Source: Piezodorus guildinii
Lineage: Eukaryota > Arthropoda > Insecta > Hemiptera > Pentatomidae
Length of the DNA stretch: 64,000 nt
NCBI GenBank assembly: GCA_023052935.1
Contig: CM041297.1
Span: forward strand, 98,974,484-99,038,483
Direction of reading: 5' to 3'
Part shown: one piece after another, positions 22,054 to 30,074 of the stretch
How the letters are laid out: the number at the start of each line of letters is the position of its first letter
How positions within the stretch are numbered: position 1 is the first letter of the stretch
Notes under the pieces: generated by a model
The model's database searches: none
What the model saw: only the letters and a program-made list of their open reading frames with translations
What the model was told of the DNA's origin: nothing
Program-made: the position numbers and the translations under genes

Positions 22054-22496
22054 AACTTCGGGGCTCTACTAAACCATCAAACTCTTCCCGTATCCAATCC
22101 TTACAATCCAAAATCCTTCGCAAAATCCTTAACGCTCCTTATTTTGTCACGAATAAAATCATCCACAATGATCTTAATGTTCCATATGTTGCTGAAGTGG
22201 CCCGTACCAGGTATCACACCTTCCATGAAAAACTCCACTCCCACTCTAATCCATTAGTTTAAATCCTGGCTTCCTCTTCCATTCCTGATAATCCTCCGAG
22301 GCGTCTGAAAAGAAGATGGCCTCGAGACCTTCTTGTTTAGACTCACTACCAAAGAGTGCTGTCAATGGGCAGTTTCTCTTCATGTTCATTCCATGTGTTA
22401 TAACATTGCAGCATATTTACTTGATGTATTTTTTGTACAGTTGTAAATTTCAATAAATAAAAATAAAAATAAAAATAAAAAATTATTTTATTGAAA

Positions 22497-22675
22497 TCGA
22501 AAAAGGTTGAATTTGAAATGGAAAAGGTTGAATTTGACTTGGAAAAGGTTGAATTTGACTTGGAAAAGGTTGAATTTGACTTGGAAAAGGTTGAATTTGA
22601 CTTGGAAAAGGTTGAATTTGACTTGGAAAAGGTTGAATTTGATTTGGAAAAGGTTGAATTTGACTTGGAAATGCT
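22497..22675 (+). repeat. 21-bp tandem repeats, right foldback arm
   Basis: Eight to nine units of GAAAAGGTTGAATTTGACTTG. The + frame reads KVEFDLE repeats (22491-22721), but the array is explained by the inverted arm, not by a protein. Confidence 0.92.
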
Positions 22676-22699
22676 ATATATAATATATATATATATATT

Positions 22700-23160
22700 T
22701 TTTTTTTTCAGATTAAGGTAAGAATGCTAATAAAGTGATATCCTGTGGGGATAAAGAAGGTAGCTTGGTCCCCTTGACAAATAGAGGGATAAATTTGATA
22801 ATCTCAATTCAAGAGAAGAAGACTACTTTGATGAAGTAGAATCAGAAATAAGAAAAAAATCAACCGAATAAAATGGGGGAGCAACAGAACGACCTTGAAC
22901 CACCCGATGAAGAGGAGATTGCAGATGCCAGCAGCAAAATAAAAAAAAAATGGTGATTACGCACTTCCTGTTGAACGAGCTCAACAAACCTCTACATCTC
23001 CTTCACATGATATGGACGGATGAAGTGATGCCGTGTGATTTGATTAGTTCAATATCTGCCCTATAAATAAACAGGGTGATAGTGATTATCGACGTAACTC
23101 GTTACTATTTTGCGCCTATAAGATATCTCATATTCTGTTCAGACGTCTCTTACAATACGA
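22700..23160. other. Unassigned stretch right of the foldback
   Basis: Mixed-composition sequence without recognised motif. The purine-rich part near 22800-22900 (GAAGAAGACTACTTTGATGA) has no matching partner in the window. Confidence 0.25.
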
Positions 23161-23400
23161 TGAGTGTAAAATCGTTCCGTACCAGAGATGCTTTAGTAAA
23201 GGAAGAAAACTGGAATTCGAAAATTTTCACGATCGAATTACTCCCCCTTACTAAATATTGTATATATAGGTGAGCAAAAATAAAATCATTAACATTACTA
23301 TAGATAAAACCGTTTTGAAATGAGGCATTTACTTTTTTCGAACGATTTAAATATCTCGCTGATGTAAAACATTCATTTGTACACTGATATTAATAGTTTA
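23160..23400 (+). repeat. Family A-like end / copy of foldback loop sequence
   Basis: Begins like the Family A end (GAAAACTGGAATTCGAAAAT) and passes at 23238 into a segment nearly the same as 17990-18140 (TTACTCCCCCTTACTAAATA, then AGATAAAACCGTTTTGAAAT). It shows that the foldback loop was assembled from, or shares an end with, a relative of Family A. Confidence 0.7.
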
Positions 23401-23707
23401 ATCAAAATACATATCATTCATATAAATAACAAATTCTAGAACTGTATAACTTTCTTTCTTTTTTTTTATTTTTACTTGACTGTATACATGCCTTGATACA
23501 CAGGCTGTTTTCCGAGACTACGTTATTTTGACTTTCCTTAGATAGCTTAGTTTTTTATTTCATAATTAAACATTTTAAGTTAGTGAATACAAATTAAAAA
23601 AAAAATACAAGCAAAAAGACAATAACCAAATAAACAAAAAAAATCATACAAATTTAGACAGACAAAAGGTAATAAACAAGAATTTACATAAAATAAGCTC
23701 TTAACTT

Positions 23708-24320
23708 TTTTGTTTTTTTTTATTTATTAATTTATTGAAATTTACAACTGTATTAGTAAATACATCAAGTAAATTGGCTCAAAATATAGATAATATACAT
23801 GAAAAGACATGAAGAGAATATGCCCATTGGCAACACTCCACTAGGTAATCTACACTAGAAGGTCTCAAGGCCATCTTCTTTTCAGACGCCTCGGAGGATT
23901 GTCAGGAATGGTAGAGGAAGCTAGGAATGAAACTAGTGGGTTAATGTGGGAGTGGAGTTTGTCATGGAAGGAATGATACCTCATACGGGCCAAATCAGCA
24001 ACTTATGGGACATTAAGGTCTTTATGGATGAGTTTGTTGGTGACAAAATAAGGAGCATTGAGGATTTTTCGAAGGATTTTGGATTGTAGGGATTGAATAC
24101 GGGAAGAATTTGATGGTTTAGTAGAGCCCCAAAGCTCAACTCCGTACGTCCAGATAGGCCTTATGATGGTAATATATATGAGCCTTTCGTAGTTAAGTGG
24201 AAGGTTAGAGCGTCTGTCCAGTAAGTGTTGAAGTAAGCGAAAGCGTTGGGCAGTTTCTTGTCGTTTCAGTCTTGTGTGCGGATTCCAAGTTAGTCGTTTG
24301 TCAAGTAGGAGTCCTAGATT
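23708..24320 (-). pseudogene. Jockey-A LINE 3' fragment, minus strand
   Basis: Flanked by the 12-bp duplication AGCTCTTAACTT (23696-23707 and 24321-24332). Minus-strand reading: LDKRLTWNPHTRLKRQETA, then IRPIWTYGVELWGSTKPSNS, KILNAPYFVTN and LKRRWP. The 3' tail is at the left edge (poly-T on the plus strand). 5'-truncated at about 600 bases; largely collinear with the main copy. Confidence 0.9.
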
Positions 24321-24668
24321 AGCTCTTAACTTAAAACAAAATGTCTGTTAGGCAGGCCTGCCATATTACACCGTTCCGTACTCACTCTGTTGTGTGTAGC
24401 CTTCCTTAATAAAAAAAAACATATGGCATTTGGTAAATAATAATCTTGCGGGTATTTATCGATTACTGAGCCATCGAGCGCGTCACTATAGATTCAACAA
24501 CATATTAAGAAGTACGCAGGATTTTCGTTGAGTAGTGTACTTTAATTGCATTACAGGTAACTATTGTATTCTTTTGTCTATTTGTTTATTTACTTTGGCT
24601 TACGTTTAATTTAAATGGATGTATTTTGTAATCCATAACAGAGAATAAAATCACGTTTGAACAACCTT

Positions 24669-24732
<64 letters not shown>
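24669..24732 (+). repeat. (AC)n(AT)n microsatellite
   Basis: Short AC run and about 28 AT units. Flanks up to 25250 hold nothing recognised. Confidence 0.95.
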
Positions 24733-24735
<3 letters not shown>

Positions 24736-25640
24736 TGTATCAGTTTATTTATTCATGAAGATGAACTACTACCCATTAATATATTATTTACCGGTTGCTG
24801 GTGTTGAACCCTTGGAGCTATAATCAGGACCCCCTCTTTACGACCAGAATTAAGCCCAACCCCGGACCCTCAACGCCCTTCATTAATCAAACGGTAACGT
24901 TACTGTTTACTCAGCTACAGTTTTATGGCGTTTAATCACACGCACCATCTTGCCGTTTTAATAAATTATATTTTGGTTGGACCAGCTATGTGCTCCCCCT
25001 TAATGGCTGCAATCTGAACTTTCCCTGTTATCGTGAAAAAATAATTAATATGGTTTACGTTGTAAATAAATGAGTGCAAGTCGTTAACAGTTCGTAAAAT
25101 GGAATGAGTTATAGACCGAACTGATCGTAAGACCATTTCATTTTTCATTATTCCTTTAAAATAATTATTTATTTCCCAAGCTTTTTTTTTTTTAAGGATT
25201 TATCTCTTAAGTTAAATACCCGCTGTAGAACCTAGAAATAACCCTATAGTTAGCTATAAGATTCGATGTTGCCTGCACATATTCGTCAAAGCCCAGATCC
25301 CCGAGATCAGACTCAATACAATCCTTCTACCGACGCACAGTGGAAATATGACATATTAAGGTCGACGAAATTCTGAAACTTGTCCTTATTTATTCTTTGG
25401 GGCCCCAGATTACGGGAAAAAAAATATGAAAACAATTATAAAAACTAAATAATTTTTTGACACGATTTGCGAGAGCACAGTGGTCAAACATCAAATTTAT
25501 TTCCTAAAATTTAACTTCTCGACATTTTACGTTTGAAGTCCCAGAATAAAATAATACAAAAAAATCTAATTATGGAAGGAATTAGTCCAAGTGGCGGTCA
25601 TTAAATGAAACAACTAAATAGTTTCAACTATTTATTGTTT

Positions 25641-25679
25641 GCCAACGTTTCGACCCCCTTTGTGGGTCATCATCAGGGC
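25641..25679 (-). ncRNA. Hammerhead-type ribozyme motif
   Basis: Minus strand: stem I GCC/GGC, core CTGATGA, one extra T, stem II GACCC/GGGTC, GAAAC box, palindromic ACGT followed by T. Identical in core to the motifs at 25954 and 26157. Confidence 0.65.
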
Positions 25680-25953
25680 TTTTTAGAACTGGAAATGTGG
25701 TGATGAGAAGAGCGTGAGTCACCTGAAGGTGTAGAAATGATGGTTTGTTGAGATGTAGATAGTGTGTCCTGCTTGCGATTTTGTATTCTGGCGCTGCGGC
25801 GGAGAGTTGAGGAGGATGTTTCTTTTTGTTGTTCCCGTGTTCTTTTTATCATTGTGGATGTAATTAGTTGACCGTTGAGAATTACTGGAAGGAATTAGTC
25901 CGGGTGGCGGTCATTAAATGAAACAACTAAATATTTTCAACTATTTATTGTTT

Positions 25954-25992
25954 GCCAACGTTTCGACCCCCTTTGTGGGTCATCATCAGGGC
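25954..25992 (-). ncRNA. Hammerhead-type ribozyme motif
   Basis: Same structure as the copy at 25641-25679 (core CTGATGA and GAAAC, five-base-pair stem II), in the middle unit of the insertion. It lies in tandem orientation about 310 bp from the first, which would allow an RNA containing both to be cut to unit length. Confidence 0.65.
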
Positions 25993-26156
25993 TTATTAGA
26001 ACTGGAAATGAACCGCAGCGCCAGAATACAAAATCGCAAGCGGGACATACTATCTACATCTCAACAACAGCAGGCATTCTCATCTCAACAAACCATCATT
26101 TCTACACCTTCAGGTGACTCACGCTCTTCTCATCACCACATTTCCAGTTCTAAAAA

Positions 26157-26195
26157 GCCCTGATGATGACCCACAAAGGGGGTCGAAACGTTGGC
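26157..26195 (+). ncRNA. Hammerhead-type ribozyme motif
   Basis: Plus strand: GCC 26157-26159, CTGATGA 26160-26166, stem II GACCC 26168-26172 with GGGTC 26180-26184, GAAAC from 26185, GGC closing stem I at 26193-26195. Inverted relative to the other two copies. Confidence 0.65.
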
Positions 26196-27169
26196 AAACA
26201 ATAAATAGTTGAAACTATTTAGTTGTTTCATTTAATGACCGCCACTTGGACTAATTCCTTCTAGTAATTCTCAACGGTCAACTAATTACATCCACAAATC
26301 TAATTATGGTTCGGAGTTGCTAAAACCTGCTAATATATGTATTTTATATCATTTAGGAAATTCTTGAAATTATAGATTGTAAATTTTGGATTCGGAGTGT
26401 TGTGTCTGAAAAAAACTATGTATCGCCGCAAAAAATTGCAATAATTCTTTGTGATATCTAAAGACTAGAAAGATTGATGAAAGAAATCATACAAACAAAT
26501 CCTTGGGGGTTATATCGTTTTTTGTTATTTAATAGGGGCATACAAATTGCATAGGACATACAAATCGCTAAATTAACTCTACAGGTGAGATTGCAATTTA
26601 TATTCAATAACGAGTTTGGAAATATAATGTCTTACTTGTCTCAGCAATGTCCATTGTTAAATAAGAGCAAAAAGACTTTGAACACAACAAATGACCATCG
26701 AATAAAGATAATCCCACTGCCTGTTATTAGGCACTTGTGTGAACAGGGATCATTCACTCATTTACTTTTTATTTGTAAATACTGTAAGGTGGGAAATATT
26801 AGTATTAAGGGTCTTGTCAACTAATAATAAAAAGGTGAAGCACTGAAAAATACCAAACTTTTGACTCGACTTTTGTCCACCTAAATTGGTGATTTTGCCC
26901 ACTGTGCGACGCCTACCAGTCGATTCAGGGCAAACTACCTCTGTTCTTCACTGAGCCTAACACCGAGCACATTTGAAAGAATTATACTGACGAGGTACGA
27001 GCTCTGTAAATCATAGTTAGATAGTCTTCTAATTTCCTCTGTGGGCTCATCTCTCTTTGGACCAAATATTTTACGTAGTACCCTATTCTTGAAACCCTTA
27101 AGGGGTTATTCATCCTTCAAAATAAAGTAGTTAATACCTTGTGTCGAACTTGTATTTTTCCGATTTGAT

Positions 27170-28480
27170 ATAGGTTTAGAACAGAATTTTATGTTATGTT
27201 TAATCTTAATTTCTGAGGAATGGTTTAATACCAGAGAGGAGAACAAAGAGCTGGTGGGAATAAAACTATAAATTCCTCAGATTCACCGATCTCTACCAAA
27301 CAATTATAAAATTACATCAGACGAGTCGCATTATTTAAACCTGGATATAAACATAAGTAAGTGATTCAAATGTAAAAATAGATAAAAGAACAAGTATAAA
27401 GTAAATGTTTTGTCAGCATCATTAGTAAATATAAATATTTTATATTTATGATATTTATAAATCTAAAAAACTTAAAGCATGAGATTAACTTTCATAAATC
27501 ATAATCATGATGTTTAAGAATCTGAAATAATTAAGAGGGCTGTTTAGAAACTCCATATTCATCTAACTTCCTTAAAAGGAAACAATTGCGAGGAGTTCCA
27601 GGAAGCCTTCTTGAAGGTTGGTGTACAGAAGCAATTTTAAGCCAGCGAACTACCCATAAATAATGTAAGCCGCCAGTGTATCCCTTCAATTTGGATAACA
27701 ACCAAAGCACTTACAGGAGGCTTGTATGGGGGTATGGTAAGCTAACGAGACTGTGCCAAGCCTGGTAAAAACCACTCTTAAGTGTCCATTAAACCTCACA
27801 CTTGACAATGTAGCCATCTTGGAAAATAACATGGAAGAAGTGGCATATAATTAAAATAAATATAAATAATTAAATGGCATATAATTAAAATAAATATAGA
27901 TAAAATTAGTGGGGTGCTGGGGGGTGGCACAAATTTAGATTATGTTGTGTGTAAGAATAAAATAACTTGTAAAGAATAAAAACTTATATAAATACCAGAG
28001 AGAAATGCTTTTTTTTATTTGGCAATGCTGCCGAAATACATCAGGTTACGTAAATAACACAGCTCACTATATCAATCCCTTGGACATTTTTCACATACAT
28101 TTTCATTTTTTTTTTCCTATTCTAATATAAATTTCTAATATTTAAAAGTCCTCCTTCTTTCTCTACCTCCAGGCCGTTATAAGGTGAAGAGGTTTAGCCC
28201 CGGACCATATGTTTTAACTGTCGTGATCATTGGCCATATCCTTCATTCCATTTTCAGAACAGCTCCTTTACCTCCCAATACTGGTGATATAATCCGTAAA
28301 CATCATTCTCGGTCAGTTATAAAATGAGTTTGACTCATCAGCTATAGTAATTGTCAATAATTAATATTTCCCATAATTATAAAGGGTGTCGCTTCCTAAC
28401 TTTTCCTACCACCGATAGCTTTGAGGGGCTTTTGCCCAAGATACCTGGACACTTACCTGGGTGCAGAATCAAACAGCTTG
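27170..28480. other. Unassigned AT-rich sequence
   Basis: Nothing firm. A small local duplication (GGCATATAATTAAAATAAAT twice, 27843 and 27876) and poly-T runs are present. At 28173-28329 a short open segment (VKRFSPGPYVLTVVIIGH) follows a good polypyrimidine/AG signal and could be an exon or an unrecognised element piece. Confidence 0.25.
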
Positions 28481-28491
28481 GCTACAAGGAG

Positions 28492-28769
28492 TAGGGGTGG
28501 GCATAATCGAATGACGATTATCAGATCATTCGATTATTTCAATCATTCGAATTATCAATTATCGGATTAATCGGTTCGGAGAAACGAATGATTATTCGAA
28601 TTGAGTTTTTAAACGATAATCGAAATGGGATAATCGAAGGATCTTTTTTTTTTTTCTCATCACATGAATTTTATGGATATTTGTATTCGATTATGAAATC
28701 ATTCGATTATTGAAATCATCGAAGTCCGATCATTCGATTATGACGATCATCCGATTATGCCCACCCCTA
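28492..28769. mobile_element. hAT-type MITE, 278 bp
   Basis: Terminal inverted repeats TAGGGGTGGGCATAATCG and its complement, flanked by a perfect 8-bp duplication ACAAGGAG (28484-28491, 28770-28777). The 8-bp duplication and TAGGGGTG ends are hAT traits. The inside consists of repeated CATTCGATTAT-type segments in both orientations and codes for nothing. Confidence 0.9.
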
Positions 28770-28777
28770 ACAAGGAG

Positions 28778-30070
28778 AGTACTTGGATCTTATGGATATT
28801 AAGTGATACCATATGTCCCAAAGTACTTATCCCTTCATTTGATCTTTTTTCGCCTTCCTTCTTCCCCTCTACTATCTCTTCGTATACTCCCCAAATTCTA
28901 GAGCCAGTGTACTCCGTTCCAAGATGTTATGATAAAGTTATTGCATATTATACTTGTAATAATGTTATGTTCCTGTTTCTTATTATGAATAAAGTCAATT
29001 TAGTTCATTTAAATGTGATCCATTTACTATTCGACGCGCTTTCCTTCTTGTCAGGCCTCCATCAACCGTTTGATTTTTCTTTCGTCACCCAGTCTGCTCA
29101 CCGTGAGCAGCTCACGTGACCACTTCAGTTGTCTCTGTTCCAACAGCTTTTCATGAACGTCTATTTTCAGCTTTGTATGGCCTCTCATGTATTATTACCA
29201 CTCGGCACATATGTTAATGAATCGCACACTGAGTAGATATTTAAATATTGATTTTATTGTAAAAATACACCTACATCATACATACTCTGCTGAGGAGTTT
29301 TGTTGATGACTACATGCGTACATTCCCGTTCTCCTTCTAGGCGTTTAACACAAGAAATCTTCCAGCAAGAGTGATTAGTCTTGAGGACCCTGAGGACAGA
29401 TATAGCAAGGGATTGTGAGGAGGATGAAGGAAGGCGGTAGGGGCAGTAATGTGTTGAGATTTGTAATGGCGGTATAATGTAATGTCCATGTGGAGTGTTC
29501 TTTTGCCGGGTGGATAAGTCCTAGGTAACTGGTTCAATGTTATCGGAGGTATCCTAGTCTTTTATACTTAGTTATTATAAATTATTTAGGATACAAAGGA
29601 GGTCTTAACTATTTAAATTTAAAAAGGTTCTTATGAACAATTATTATGGTTGATGAGTCAGTCTCGTTCTATAACTATAGGCATATTTGACTCAGAGGAC
29701 GGCAGAATCCAGAGAGTTCTCAACATAGGTATCCCATTTATCTTCAGTGCTAAAAAGAAGCGCACATAATCCATTTATGAAATAATTTGACTGGCTACAT
29801 GTAAAATAATATCGTCTAATCAATCTGATGTGCTTAGCGCGTAGATTCAGGAGTTCCAGAGGCTGTAAGTACGGAGCGAGAGGATGCAAGGCGTTTCCCT
29901 ATAGCAAGTTTGTAGAACCGACTTCTTGGCGAGCACTTTTTACGCCACAGCAGCGAGAGCTCAACAATTAGAACAAGAGCTGGCCGAAAAATGCGTACTA
30001 TAAGAAGAAAATTTTTAATGTGATTTTCACATTTCAGCCAACTCGTACATTTTTTTTGTCTACCCCCTCA
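28778..30070. other. Unassigned sequence with short frames
   Basis: Frames of 65-120 codons (28757-29119 plus; 29337-29537 and 29692-29889 minus) show no recognised domain. The minus-strand stretch 29300-29560 is Pro/His/Ser-rich. It may be the end of an unidentified retroelement; I see no tail or duplication. Confidence 0.2.
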
Positions 30071-30074
30071 TACT

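Larger units (their letters stand above)
18708..22481 (+). mobile_element. Jockey-clade LINE (Jockey-A), nearly complete
   Basis: 3.8-kb insertion flanked by an 11-bp duplication ATTATTTTATT (18697-18707 and 22482-22492). It starts inside ORF1, so it is 5'-truncated. It carries the ORF1 C-terminal half, ORF2 and a 3' UTR with AATAAA-rich tail. An internal deletion near 22043 removes about 60 bases of ORF2 relative to other copies (LSP joins directly to WTYG). It is the reference copy for family Jockey-A, of which fragments lie at 2.2, 16.5, 23.7 and 50.0 kb. Confidence 0.92.
17787..22682 (+). mobile_element. Foldback-type element, split by a Jockey LINE
   Basis: Long inverted arms. Each begins TATATAGCATTTCCAAG, continues as 21-bp tandem repeats, then an inner segment with CAAATTAACATGATTTTATG (left 17926-17992; right part 18650-18707). 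The loop (about 17993-18650) holds a three-copy tandem repeat. Once the Jockey insertion (18708-22481 plus one duplication copy) is removed, the right arm continues with its repeats at 22493-22682. Arms made of short tandem repeats define foldback/Galileo-like elements. No transposase is present. Confidence 0.72.
25576..26295. mobile_element. Penelope-like insertion with three hammerhead motifs
   Basis: Flanked by a 14-bp duplication AAATCTAATTATGG (25562-25575 and 26296-26309). It consists of three related units: minus-orientation unit 25576-25853, minus-orientation partial unit 25854-26010, and an inverted plus-orientation unit 26011-26295. Each contains one hammerhead motif. Tandem plus inverted terminal units with hammerheads are a trait of Penelope-like elements. 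No reverse transcriptase or GIY-YIG frame remains. It lies in the Transib-like element. Confidence 0.72.
25336..26906 (+). mobile_element. Transib-like DNA transposon, nonautonomous
   Basis: Ends are CACAGTGG...CCACTGTG, flanked by CGACG on both sides (25331-25335 and 26907-26911). Transib elements are known for 5-bp CG-rich duplications of CGACG type and for ends like the V(D)J recombination signal heptamer CACAGTG. The right end also has ACAAAAGTC exactly 23 bp inside the heptamer (nonamer ACAAAAACC, 7 of 9). Without the 720-bp inner insertion the element is about 840 bp. An 80-codon frame at 26585-26824 is not recognisable as transposase. Confidence 0.8.
25255..27165 (-). pseudogene. RTE-like LINE relic, split by a Transib-like element
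   Basis: Minus-strand reading of 27165-26907: NRVLRKIFGPKRDEPTEEIR, LSNYDLQSSYLVSIILSN and LNRLV. Then, after the Transib-like insertion, 25335-25255: RRKDCIESDLGDLGFDEYVQ. These are the consecutive C-terminal motifs of RTE-type reverse transcriptase (compare PKRRWEDCVKAYLGDLGL at 59.7 kb). Stops are present. One CGACG copy belongs to the original coding sequence. Confidence 0.72.

Noticed and set aside
22491..22721. KVEFDLE heptad-repeat protein
   Set aside because: It is the translation of a 21-bp tandem array that is the inverted copy of the array at 17797-17925; both are foldback arms.
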